Source: Sphaerisporangium rubeum (lineage in GTDB: Bacteria > Actinomycetota > Actinomycetes > Streptosporangiales > Streptosporangiaceae). From it: 64,000 bases of DNA. The position numbers and the translations under genes were made by a program. Shown piece after piece: positions 52,602-60,895 of this stretch. Location of the stretch: contig NZ_JACHIU010000001.1 of assembly GCF_014207705.1 (NCBI RefSeq), forward strand, positions 2,348,501-2,412,500. The letters are read 5' to 3'. The notes beneath the pieces are model-generated. The model had not been told where the DNA came from. It did no database searches and saw only the letters and a list, made by a program, of their open reading frames with translations. How positions within the stretch are numbered: the first letter of the stretch is position 1; every line of letters begins with the position of its first letter.

Positions 52602-54215
52602 TCAGGTGACCTTGGCGGTCTCCCCGGCCGGGGTCTCCACGATCTCCTCCACGGGGGCCTCGCCGGACTCACCGGTCTCGCCGCCGCCGTGGTCACCGGT
52701 CGGCGCGACGTGCCGCAGCGCGATCACGGCGATCGTGGCGAGCGTCACGGCGATCAGCGCGCTGACCCCGGCCGCGGTGTTCATGGCCGTGGTGAACGCC
52801 TCACGCGCCGCGGCCAGCAACGCGGCCCCGGCCTGGCCGGACAGGTCCGCCGCCGCGCCGAGCGCACCCGCGATGCTCTCGGTGGCGCCTTCGGCCGCCG
52901 CGGCCGGCGTGCCGGCGGGAACGCTGAGCGTGCCCTGGTACACGGCGGTGCCGACGCTGCCGAGGGTCGCGATGCCGAGCGCGATGCCGAGCTCGCCACC
53001 GGTCTCCGACATCGCCGCCGCCGACCCGGCCTTCTCCGGCGGCGCGGACCCCATGATCAGCCCGGTGCCGAGGCCCGCCATGGGGCCGGCGCCGAACGCC
53101 GCGACGTACAGGCCGGTGAGCAGCAGCGGCAGGCCGGACGCGGTCGCGACCTGGCTGATCAGGACGTAACCGATGGCCGAGAGCGTGAGGCCGCCGGCGA
53201 TGGCGTACGCCGGGGGGACCTTGCGCGCGATGGCCGGCGCCATCATCAGGCTGACCACGGTCACGATCGTCTGCGGCACGAGCAGCAGGCCGGCGTTCAG
53301 CGGGGACAGGCCCTCGACGGTCTGCAGGTAGAGGTTGACCAGCAGGTAGCTGCCGCTCATCAGGCCGCCGCCGACCATGATCGCCAGGGCCGCGGTGAAG
53401 GCGCGGTTGCTGAACAGCCGCAGGTCGAGCAGCGGGTTCGGCAGCGCGCGCTGCCGCCGCACGAACGCCACACCGACGATCACGCCGACCACGATGGCCG
53501 CGATCGGCACCGCCTCGAAGCCGTTCTTGGCGAGCTCCTTGAGGCCGTAGATGAGCGGCAGGATCGTGCCGAGGGACAACCCCACGCTGACCAGGTCCAG
53601 CTTGCCGGCGCCGGGGTCGCGGTACTCGGGGAGCAGCTTCGGCCCCGCGATGAGCAGCAGCGCCATCACCGGCACGCTCAGCAGGAACACCGAGCCCCAC
53701 CAGAAGTTCTCCAGCAGCACGCCGCCGACCACGGGCCCGATGGCCATGCCACCCATGAAGCAGCTCATCCACACCGCGATGGCGGTCCCCATCTGCTTGG
53801 GGTCGGTGAACATGTTGCTGATCAGCGCCAGCGTGGACGGCATCAGCGACGCGCCGGTGATCCCCATGAGCGCGCGGGTGGCGATCAGCATCTCGGGGCT
53901 GGTCGAGTACGCGGCCAGCACCGACGCGGCGGCGAACGCGGCGCCGCCGATCATCAGCAGCTTGCGCCGGCCGATGCGGTCGCCGAGGGTTCCCGCCGAG
54001 ACGAGGAAGCCCGCGATGAGGAAGCCGTAGATGTCGGTGATCCACAGTTGCTGGACGTGGCTGGCGCCGAGGTCGGTGCTCAGCCGGGGCAGCGCGAGGT
54101 AGAGCACGCTGGAGTCCAGCGCGAGCAGCAGCGTCGGCAGGGCCAGAACGGCCAGGCCGATCCACTCCCGCCGCCCGGCCCGCGTACCGGACCCGGCTAC
54201 GGCATTGGCATCCAT
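52602..54215 (-). CDS. MFS drug exporter, DHA2 (14-TM), probable enediyne self-resistance
   Basis: 537 residues. ATG 54215 has GGAAGGA about 6 nt upstream. It shows WIGLAVLALPTLLLALDSSVLYLALP (TM1 with the D-x-S-V/I motif of DHA2), GTLGDRIGRRKLL (motif A) and GITGASLMPSTLALI (motif C-like), with about 14 hydrophobic segments overall. This is the EmrB/QacA type often found in enediyne clusters (for example SgcB in C-1027) for pumping out the product. Substrate specificity is inferred from location. The acidic C-terminal tail GGGETGESGEAPVEEIVE is unusual but not motif-bearing. Confidence 0.9.
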   Translation of the reverse strand: MDANAVAGSGTRAGRREWIGLAVLALPTLLLALDSSVLYLALPRLSTDLGASHVQQLWITDIYGFLIAGFLVSAGTLGDRIGRRKLLMIGGAAFAAASVLAAYSTSPEMLIATRALMGITGASLMPSTLALISNMFTDPKQMGTAIAVWMSCFMGGMAIGPVVGGVLLENFWWGSVFLLSVPVMALLLIAGPKLLPEYRDPGAGKLDLVSVGLSLGTILPLIYGLKELAKNGFEAVPIAAIVVGVIVGVAFVRRQRALPNPLLDLRLFSNRAFTAALAIMVGGGLMSGSYLLVNLYLQTVEGLSPLNAGLLLVPQTIVTVVSLMMAPAIARKVPPAYAIAGGLTLSAIGYVLISQVATASGLPLLLTGLYVAAFGAGPMAGLGTGLIMGSAPPEKAGSAAAMSETGGELGIALGIATLGSVGTAVYQGTLSVPAGTPAAAAEGATESIAGALGAAADLSGQAGAALLAAAREAFTTAMNTAAGVSALIAVTLATIAVIALRHVAPTGDHGGGETGESGEAPVEEIVETPAGETAKVT

Positions 54216-54519
54216 CGAACGTCCTTCCCTTGTGTCCGCGGGCCGTTCTTGACTTCGAATTCCGCCGCGACATGATTAACCGGCATGGGAACGCTGAATT
54301 CTGTCCTATCAACGGGTAACCCGGCGGGTCATCTCCCAAGGTGCGCGGAGACGAACCCCGTCCGTCTCCGACGATAGGACGGCCCGTCCTGGTTGGGAAT
54401 GAGGCCGGTGATATGCCGGGGGACGGACTGGGGTCGCGGTATAGGGGTGGTGCATAGGGGTGGCGTAAGCCGCATTCGTGAAGATGCGGCCGGACGAGCC
54501 CGGTGTGAGGCTGGGCCGC

Positions 54520-55203
54520 ATGACCGGACCAGCGGGGCCCGTCCCGCACGACGCGGTCGTGTTCGACTGCGACGGCACGCTCGTGGACACCGAGACCTCG
54601 TGGGACAGCGCGTACCGGCAGCTGTTCGACCACTACGGGGTGCCGCTCGACCCGAGAGCCCGCACCCGCCTCGTCGGCCTGCAGCTGCGCGAGCTCGGAC
54701 ACGCGCTGGCCGTCCTGCTCGGCCACCCGGAGCCGCCGGAGACGCTGGCCCGCACGGTGTACGAGCTGGTGTGCGGCGGCATCGGTTCCGGCGTCGCGGC
54801 GCTTCCCGGCGCGGTCGAGCTGGTCACCGCGCTGCACGGCACCCGGCCGCTCGCGGTGGCGACCAACACCCCGGCCGAGATCGTGGCCGGATACCTCGAC
54901 GGCATCGGCCTGCGTGCCGCGTTCGACGTGGTGGTGGACTGCGTCAGCGCCGGCGCGCCGAAGCCGTCCCCGGTGCCGTACCTGCGGGCCTGCGGCGCGC
55001 TCGGCGTGCACCCCCGCAGGGCCGTCGCCGTCGAGGACTCGGCCAACGGCGTCGCCGCGGCCCGTGTGGCCGGGATGTACGTCATCGGCGTGCCGTCCCA
55101 CCCGGACGTGACCCTGGACGCCGACCTGCGCGCCGCGACCCTGCTCGACCCGCCGGTGTGGCAGGCACTCGGCCTGCCGTCCCCGGCCACGGTCCCGGCC
55201 TGA
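54520..55203 (+). CDS. HAD-superfamily phosphatase
   Basis: 227 residues from ATG 54520; a GTG at 54478 would add 14 residues. The nucleophile motif is VVFDCDGTLVDTE (Asp16, Asp18), followed by a cap domain, motif II in AVATNTPAE, KPSPVPYLRA (motif III Lys) and AVEDSANGVAAARVAGM (motif IV). This is the beta-phosphoglucomutase/gph-like subgroup, acting on sugar or glycolate phosphates. It lies among deoxysugar genes and could dephosphorylate a sugar intermediate, but a housekeeping job is equally possible. Converges with the aminotransferase gene (6 bp between stops). Confidence 0.87.
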   Translation: MTGPAGPVPHDAVVFDCDGTLVDTETSWDSAYRQLFDHYGVPLDPRARTRLVGLQLRELGHALAVLLGHPEPPETLARTVYELVCGGIGSGVAALPGAVELVTALHGTRPLAVATNTPAEIVAGYLDGIGLRAAFDVVVDCVSAGAPKPSPVPYLRACGALGVHPRRAVAVEDSANGVAAARVAGMYVIGVPSHPDVTLDADLRAATLLDPPVWQALGLPSPATVPA

Positions 55204-55209
55204 CCCCTT

Positions 55210-56340
55210 TCACCACCCCGAGCGGATCGTCTCGGCGATGTGCTCGCAGTCCCACTCCGACACCCACCACCCGACCGGGATGTGCACCACCCGGTCGTGC
55301 ACCGACTCAAGGCCCGGCAGCTCAGGGTCGTACACGTCGCGCACCGCCGTGTGGGTGTCGTTGCGCCGCACCACCGCGCTCGCGGTGATCCCCGCCGCCG
55401 CCAGCCTGCGGATGAACGCCGCGCGGTCGTCGACCTTCACCGGGTACAGCCAGAACGACGAGTCGCGGCCCTTCTCACGCGTGGTGAGCTCGACCCCGGC
55501 GACACCGGCGAGCGCCGTGTCGTAGTACTCGGCGTTGCGCCGGTGGATGTCCACCCGCGCGTCCACCGACGACAGGTTGGCCAGGCCGACGGCCGCGCCG
55601 AGCTCGCCGAGGTAGAAGTTGTACCCCCACTCCGGCACGTCGTAGTCGCCGTTGACCCGGTCGGCCTTGCGGTCGATGCCGAAGAACCGCAGCCGCAGCG
55701 CGCGCCGGTGGCTCTCCTCGTCGGGGGTCACCAGCATGCCGCCGGTGCCGCACGCCAGGTGCTTGGTGGCGTGGAAGCTGAACGCGCACAGGTTGCCGTG
55801 CGCGCCGACCGGCACGCCTTGGTACACCGAGCCCCACGCCTGCGCGCAGTCCTCGATCACCGCGGGCCGGAACCCGTGCGCCGCCTCGGCGTCGTCCAGC
55901 ACGGACGCCAGCCGGTCCAGGTCCACCGGGTGGCCGGCCCAGTGCACCACCATGACGGCCCGGGTCCGCGGCGTGATCTTCCTGGCCAGGTCGTCCATGT
56001 CCATGGTGAGGGTGCCGGGGTCGACGTCCACCCACCGGATCCGCATCCCGTTGGCGAGGATGGCCCAGTTGGTCGCCTCGAAGGTGTACGGCGTCGTCAG
56101 CACCTCGCCGCCGCCGCCGTCGCCGCCGCCGTCGCCGTGGCCCGCGGCGAGGCGCAGCGCGAGATGCAGGGCCGAGGTGCCGTTGTTGAGCGTCGTGAGG
56201 TACGGCACGCCGAGCCGGTCGCGCAGCGCCTGCTCGAACTCCTCACCGCGCGGGCCGTGCCCGAGCACACCGGTGCGCAGCGCCTCCGCCACCAGGGGGC
56301 CGGCCCCCTGGTCGACCGCGACCCTGAACAGCGGGATCAT
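55210..56340 (-). CDS. DegT/DnrJ/EryC1 sugar aminotransferase
   Basis: 376 residues of the PLP sugar aminotransferase family. GNLCAFSFHATKHLACGTGGML contains the PLP-binding Lys (ATKHLACGTGG), VIEDCAQAWGSVYQG is the Asp-containing cofactor contact, and LNNGTSALHLALRLAAG the phosphate site. A run of Gly/Asp (GDGGGDGGGGE) interrupts the usual sequence near residue 75, apparently a surface-loop expansion. It should aminate a 4-keto (or 3-keto) NDP-sugar. Its ATG overlaps the stop of the N-methyltransferase, so amination and N-methylation genes are coupled. Confidence 0.92.
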   Translation of the reverse strand: MIPLFRVAVDQGAGPLVAEALRTGVLGHGPRGEEFEQALRDRLGVPYLTTLNNGTSALHLALRLAAGHGDGGGDGGGGEVLTTPYTFEATNWAILANGMRIRWVDVDPGTLTMDMDDLARKITPRTRAVMVVHWAGHPVDLDRLASVLDDAEAAHGFRPAVIEDCAQAWGSVYQGVPVGAHGNLCAFSFHATKHLACGTGGMLVTPDEESHRRALRLRFFGIDRKADRVNGDYDVPEWGYNFYLGELGAAVGLANLSSVDARVDIHRRNAEYYDTALAGVAGVELTTREKGRDSSFWLYPVKVDDRAAFIRRLAAAGITASAVVRRNDTHTAVRDVYDPELPGLESVHDRVVHIPVGWWVSEWDCEHIAETIRSGW

Positions 56341-57089
56341 CGGGACTTGACGCCGACGAACAACCCGCGGCCGGCGAGGATGTCGTCCCGCTGCACGTAG
56401 TCGGCGCTGCATCCGGCGCGCTCGAAGGCGGCGACGTACTGCTGCGGCGTGAACAGGGTGAAGACCTGCACGTGCTCGAAGTGCCTGATGCCGTCGGCGT
56501 CGGCCACGATGTAGTGCGCCTCCTGCCGGACCGCGTCGCCGTGGCGCACCGAACGCGCCACCCGGGTCACCGTGCGCACGTCGTCACGCACCAGGTCGCT
56601 GCCGATGTGGCCGTCGGTGAACCGCTCGGGGAAGTACCACGGCTCGACGATGAGCACCCCGCCGGGGGAGACGTGCCGCGCCATGCTGGCCACCGCGGAG
56701 TCCAGCTCGGAGGTGGACGCCATGTAGCCGACCGTGCTGTACAGACTGGTCACCGCGTCGAAGGTGCGGCCGAGGTCGAAGTCGCGTATGTCGCCGGGGT
56801 GCACGGCGACGCCGGGAAGCTTGGCACGCGCGGCCTCACGCATGGTGTCGGACAGCTCCACGCCTTCGACGTGCGAGAAGATGTGGCGCAGGGACCGCAG
56901 GTGCTCCCCGGTGCCGCAGGCCACGTCCAGCAGCGAGTCGGCGTCCGCCTTGCGCGACCGCACCAGCGTGACGACCTCGCGGGCCTCCTGCTCGTAGTCC
57001 TTGCCACGCCGCTGGTAGACGAGGTCGTAGACCTCGCTCACCTCCGACCCGTAGACGTTGGTGTCCCGTGCGGGTGCTTCCGTGGTCAT
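56337..57089 (-). CDS. SAM-dependent N-methyltransferase, DesVI/TylM1-like (aminosugar)
   Basis: 250 residues. ATG 57089 has GAGGAG about 7 nt upstream. The SAM motif is LLDVACGTGEHLRSLR, then GVELSDTMREAAR and GDIRDFDLGRTFDAVTSLYSTVGYM; EPWYFPERFTDGHI is characteristic of TDP-aminosugar N,N-dimethyltransferases. It would mono- or dimethylate the amino group installed by the co-translated aminotransferase. Enediynes C-1027 and maduropeptin carry N-methylated or amino pentoses, which fits. Confidence 0.9.
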   Translation of the reverse strand: MTTEAPARDTNVYGSEVSEVYDLVYQRRGKDYEQEAREVVTLVRSRKADADSLLDVACGTGEHLRSLRHIFSHVEGVELSDTMREAARAKLPGVAVHPGDIRDFDLGRTFDAVTSLYSTVGYMASTSELDSAVASMARHVSPGGVLIVEPWYFPERFTDGHIGSDLVRDDVRTVTRVARSVRHGDAVRQEAHYIVADADGIRHFEHVQVFTLFTPQQYVAAFERAGCSADYVQRDDILAGRGLFVGVKSR

Positions 57090-57254
57090 CGGTGACTCCT
57101 CACTGGGGGCATGTGGGGGCAGGCGCGCGCAGTTCCCGCCATGCGGCGAGCGTCCCGCGCGGCCCGTGAGCGCCGCATCTTCAAGAGTGCTGACCGGCCG
57201 CCGCACGGCATTTCTGGAGAAGAACACCGCAGCTCCCGTGGCTAATCTGAGCGC

Positions 57255-58475
57255 ATGGAGAGCCCCTGTAGGATTTGCGGCGGCGTCGTCAAGGAATCGA
57301 TCGACCTCGGGCGGCAGCCCCGCGGTAACGGTTTCCTTCTGCCGCGGGACATCGAGAACGAGTTCTTCTTCCGGCTCGCCGTCGGCATGTGCGATTCCTG
57401 CACGATGACCCAGCTGATGGAGGACGTGCCGCAGGAGATCAGGTACCACGACTCGTACCCTTATCACGCGTCTGGTTCCGCCGTTCACCGCAAGCACTTC
57501 GAGCAGAACGCGCGCTATTTCCTTGAGCACGAGCTCACGGGACCCGACCCGTTCATCGCGGAGATCGGCAGCAACGACGGCGTCATGCTCGCGACCATCG
57601 CGGCGGCCGGCGTGCGCCACCTCGGCATCGAGCCGTCGGCCGAGGTCGCGGAGATGTCGCGGGCCAAGGGTGTGCGGGTGCTGCCGGAGTTCTTCGACGA
57701 GACGACCGCCGCCAAGATCCTTGAGGAGCACGGCCCGGCGGACGTGGTTTTCGGCGCCAACTGCATCGCGCACATCGCGCACCTGGCCTCGGTGACGCGC
57801 GGCGTGGAGCTGCTGCTCGCGCCGAACGGCGTCTTCGTGTTCGAGGAGCCCTACTTCGGCACCGTCGTCGGCAAGACGGCGTTCGACATGATCTACGACG
57901 AGCACACGTTCTACCTGGCGGTGCGCTCGGTGAAGGCCATGGCCGAGCTGTACGGGCTCGAGCTGGTGAACGCCGAGCCGCTCGCGCTGCACGGCGGCAC
58001 CATGCGCTACACCCTCGGCCGGCCCGGCATGCGCACCCCCGCTCCGGCGGTCGCGGAGTTCCTCGAGCAGGAGCGTGAGCGCGGCCTCGGGGAGCACGCC
58101 GCGTTGCAGCGGCTCAGCGCCTCGATGGAGAAGATCCGCCACGACCTGAAGTCGCTGCTGGTGAAGCTGCGCGAGGAAGGCCGCACGGTCGTCGGGTACG
58201 GCGCGCCGGCCAAGGCGGCGACGGTGACCAACTACTGCGGCATCGGCCCGGACCTGATTCCGTTCATCGTGGACAACACCTCCGCCAAGCAGGGCCGGCT
58301 GGTGGCGGGTTCGCACATCCCCGTCGTGGCCCCCGAGCGGTTCGGTGAGGCCGATCCGGACTACGCGGTGCTGTTCGCGTGGAACCACGCCGAGGAGATC
58401 ATGGCGAAGGAGACGGTGTTCCAGGCCCGCGGTGGACGCTGGATCCTCTACGTCCCCGACGTGCACATCATCTGA
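57255..58475 (+). CDS. Sugar C-methyltransferase, TylC3/TcaB9 type
   Basis: 406 residues. The N-terminal zinc site is CRICGG and CDSCTMTQL, followed by the SAM-binding EIGSNDGVMLATIAAAGVRHLGIEPS. FGANCIAHIAHLASV and FEEPYFGTVVGKTAFDMIYDEHTFYL hold the catalytic His/Tyr region, and the C-terminal Rossmann part is VVGYGAPAKAATVTNYCGI. This is the NDP-ketosugar C-methyltransferase family (C-3 in mycarose-type sugars). In maduropeptin such an enzyme makes the 3-C-methyl group of madurosamine. Divergent from the N-methyltransferase across 165 bp. Confidence 0.93.
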   Translation: MESPCRICGGVVKESIDLGRQPRGNGFLLPRDIENEFFFRLAVGMCDSCTMTQLMEDVPQEIRYHDSYPYHASGSAVHRKHFEQNARYFLEHELTGPDPFIAEIGSNDGVMLATIAAAGVRHLGIEPSAEVAEMSRAKGVRVLPEFFDETTAAKILEEHGPADVVFGANCIAHIAHLASVTRGVELLLAPNGVFVFEEPYFGTVVGKTAFDMIYDEHTFYLAVRSVKAMAELYGLELVNAEPLALHGGTMRYTLGRPGMRTPAPAVAEFLEQERERGLGEHAALQRLSASMEKIRHDLKSLLVKLREEGRTVVGYGAPAKAATVTNYCGIGPDLIPFIVDNTSAKQGRLVAGSHIPVVAPERFGEADPDYAVLFAWNHAEEIMAKETVFQARGGRWILYVPDVHII

Positions 58476-58648
58476 CCGACCCCCGATCGCATGCGGCCGG
58501 TGCCTTACCGGCCGCATTTCCATGGGGTCGTTCCTGTGGTTCAGCACGTGGGGAGATGCGGCGCCACGTGGCGCGGCGCGAATCTTACGCCTAGATAGTT
58601 CTTTTCGCGAATATCCGGCCAGGACCGTCTAGGAAAGAGGGCACCACC

Positions 58649-59848
58649 TTGTCCGCGATAACGAGTTCACCGCAGAGCCCCCCTTTGAACGAACACCGGC
58701 GAGATCTCCCCGCGCTGACGGGAATGCGTATCATCGCGGCCCTCCTGGTGTTCCTGTGCCACGCCGTGTTCCCGCTGAGCCCCGGGAACCAGAACCCGAC
58801 GACGCCGTTCGCCGACCCGGGGGTCACACAGGGCCTGTACTGGTTCTTCTCACCCGGCGCGTCCATCGGCGTGTCGTTCTTCTTCATCCTCAGCGGCTTC
58901 GTGATCACGTGGTCGTGGCGGCCGGGGCAGCGGACCGGCGCCTACGTGCGCCGCCGCCTTGTGAAGATCATGCCGAACCACGTCGTGACGTGGGGCCTGT
59001 CGATGCTGCTGTTCGCCGCCGCGTTCACCCCCGCGTGGGGCCTGCCGAACCTGTTCCTCGTGAACGCGTGGAGCTCGGACCCCAACTACTGGGGCGGCGC
59101 CAACATGCCGGCCTGGTCGCTGTGCTCGGAGATCCTGTTCTACCTGCTGTTCCCGCTGCTGATCATCCCGATCCGCAAGATCGCCGACAACCGGCTGTGG
59201 CTGTGGGCCGTCCTCACCGTGGGGGCCATGGCGCTCACCTGTGTCGCCACCCTCACCCTGCTGCCGTCGGAGCCGCGTTTCCCCGGTGAGGCGCTGGCGC
59301 TGCCGCAGTTCTGGTTCATCTACATGTTCCCGCCGGTGCGGCTGCTGGAGTTCGTCCTCGGCATGGTCGTCGCGCGCATCGTCATCCAGGGCCGTTTCCC
59401 GCGCTTCGGCCTCGTCCCGGCGGCGCTGCTGGTGGTCGTCGCGTACGCCGCCACGCTGATGGTGCCGTCGCCGTGGAACCAGACCCTGGTCACCGCGGCG
59501 CCGTTCGCGCTCGCCATCGGCGCCTTCGCCACGGCGAACCTGCGCGGCAGGCTCACCGTCCTCGGCACCAAGCCGATGGTGTGGCTCGGCAACGTGTCGT
59601 TCGGTTTCTACATGACGCAGGCGCTCGTGCTGTTCTGGCTCGTGCCGACGCTGTTCCCCGGAGCGTCCTACGGCGTCCTCGGCGGCACGCTGCTCGTCAT
59701 CGGCCTCACCCTCCTCAACGTCGTGGCGGGCTGGCTGCTGTACAAGCTGGTCGAGCAGCCCGCGATGAAGCACTGGAGCCGGTCCAAGAAGACCCCGCCG
59801 GCCCCCCGGCACCGGGTCGAGGACCCGTCGGCCGCCGTCCCCGCCTGA
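58649..59848 (+). CDS. Membrane acyltransferase 3 family protein
   Basis: 399 residues with about ten hydrophobic segments. The family signatures are LPALTGMRIIAALLVFLCHAVF (catalytic-type His) and FFILSGFVITWSW, then YVRRRLVKIMPNHV. It starts with TTG at 58649, with AAGAGGG about 8 nt upstream; no ATG precedes the conserved region at a suitable place. Acyltransferase 3 proteins O-acylate sugars of antibiotics, polysaccharides or lipids. Within this sugar region it may acylate the enediyne sugar, as midA/carE-type enzymes do on macrolides. Terminated by a strong hairpin. Confidence 0.88.
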   Translation: MSAITSSPQSPPLNEHRRDLPALTGMRIIAALLVFLCHAVFPLSPGNQNPTTPFADPGVTQGLYWFFSPGASIGVSFFFILSGFVITWSWRPGQRTGAYVRRRLVKIMPNHVVTWGLSMLLFAAAFTPAWGLPNLFLVNAWSSDPNYWGGANMPAWSLCSEILFYLLFPLLIIPIRKIADNRLWLWAVLTVGAMALTCVATLTLLPSEPRFPGEALALPQFWFIYMFPPVRLLEFVLGMVVARIVIQGRFPRFGLVPAALLVVVAYAATLMVPSPWNQTLVTAAPFALAIGAFATANLRGRLTVLGTKPMVWLGNVSFGFYMTQALVLFWLVPTLFPGASYGVLGGTLLVIGLTLLNVVAGWLLYKLVEQPAMKHWSRSKKTPPAPRHRVEDPSAAVPA

Positions 59849-59857
59849 CGAACGGCG

Positions 59858-59899
59858 ACCGGCGCCGGCCGGGGCGAAAGCACCCCGGCCGGCGCCGGT
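59858..59899. terminator. Bidirectional terminator, 17-bp perfect stem
   Basis: 59858-59874 pairs perfectly with 59883-59899 (ACCGGCGCCGGCCGGGG/CCCCGGCCGGCGCCGGT) around an 8-nt loop with a GAAA-like core, between the convergent acyltransferase and decarboxylase genes. Confidence 0.85.
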
Positions 59900-59908
59900 T
59901 CTATGAGG

Positions 59909-60895
59909 TCAGACGGCGCCGCTGTCCGGCAGCGCCAGCCACCACGGGTTCTGCCTGGCCCACGCGATGGTCGCGGTGAGCCCGTCCTGCAAGGTGGTGC
60001 GCGGTTCCCAGCCGAGGACCGCACGGGCCTTGGCGTTGTCGGGGACACGGCGCGCCAGGTCCTCGTACGCGCTGCCGAGCCGCTCACCGGTGTCCACCGC
60101 GATGGCCGGCGCGTCGGCCCCGGTGAGCTTGGCGATCAGGTCGATGCAGTCGGCGATCGTCGTCTCCACCATCGTGCCGAGGTTGAACGACTCGCCGACC
60201 GCGCCGGGGTGGGCCGCGGCCAGCAGCGTCCCCTCGACGGCGTCGCCGACGAACGTGAAGCACCGCGTCTGGCGGCCCTGGTCGTAGGTCACGACCGGCA
60301 GGCCGTTCAGCGCGCGGTGCACATTGCGGCTCACGATGTACGCGGGCCGCTGGCCGGGGCCGTACGCGTTGAAGTACCGCACGATGGTGGCGGCCAGGCC
60401 GTGCTGACGGCCGAACGCGAACGTCAGGTGCTCGGCGAGCGCCTTGGCCGACGAGTACGTCCACCGGTCCACCGACGTCGGCCCGAGCACCCGGTCGCCG
60501 TCCTCGGGCCACGGCACGACGGGGTTCTTGCCGAACACCTCGCTGGTGCTCGCCACCACGACCCGTGCCCCGGCCCGCGTGGCGAGGTCCAGCACGTTGC
60601 GGGTGCCGGAGAAGTTGATGTCGATGACGTCCAGCGGCCGCGCCAGGTACTGGTCGACCCCGACGACCGCCGCCAGGTGGTACACGACGTCCACATCGGA
60701 GGTGATCGCCGCGCCGAGCTGAGCCGGGTCGCGGATGTCCCCCTGGACGTACCGGGTGCCGCTGGACGGGTGGTTCGCCGGCGGCGGCCCGCTGTCGAAC
60801 ACCGTCACCTCGTCGCCCCTGGCGAGCAGCCGGGCCACCAGGTGGCCGCCGATGAACCCCGAGCCGCCGGTCACGACGGCGCGCGCGCCGCTCAC
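59909..60895 (-). CDS. UDP-glucuronate decarboxylase-like NAD-dependent epimerase/dehydratase
   Basis: 328 residues, extended SDR. GTG 60895 overlaps the stop of the UDP-glucose dehydrogenase gene. The NAD motif is VVTGGSGFIGGHLVARLL. The active site VVASTSEVFG keeps Thr-Ser-Glu as in the ArnA decarboxylase (STSEVYG), where the Glu is needed for decarboxylation. VDRWTYSSAKALAEH supplies Tyr and Lys, and RPAYIVSRNV/RCFTFVGDAVEG follow. It should convert UDP-glucuronate to a UDP-4-keto-pentose or UDP-xylose, the pathway used for calicheamicin and maduropeptin aminopentoses. A plain 4-epimerase is the alternative. Confidence 0.85.
   Translation of the reverse strand: MSGARAVVTGGSGFIGGHLVARLLARGDEVTVFDSGPPPANHPSSGTRYVQGDIRDPAQLGAAITSDVDVVYHLAAVVGVDQYLARPLDVIDINFSGTRNVLDLATRAGARVVVASTSEVFGKNPVVPWPEDGDRVLGPTSVDRWTYSSAKALAEHLTFAFGRQHGLAATIVRYFNAYGPGQRPAYIVSRNVHRALNGLPVVTYDQGRQTRCFTFVGDAVEGTLLAAAHPGAVGESFNLGTMVETTIADCIDLIAKLTGADAPAIAVDTGERLGSAYEDLARRVPDNAKARAVLGWEPRTTLQDGLTATIAWARQNPWWLALPDSGAV

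Noticed and set aside
57090-58547. Upstream extension of the N-methyltransferase frame on the minus strand
   Set aside because: It overlaps the C-methyltransferase gene on the other strand; the ATG at 57089 has a good ribosome-binding site and gives the normal family length.
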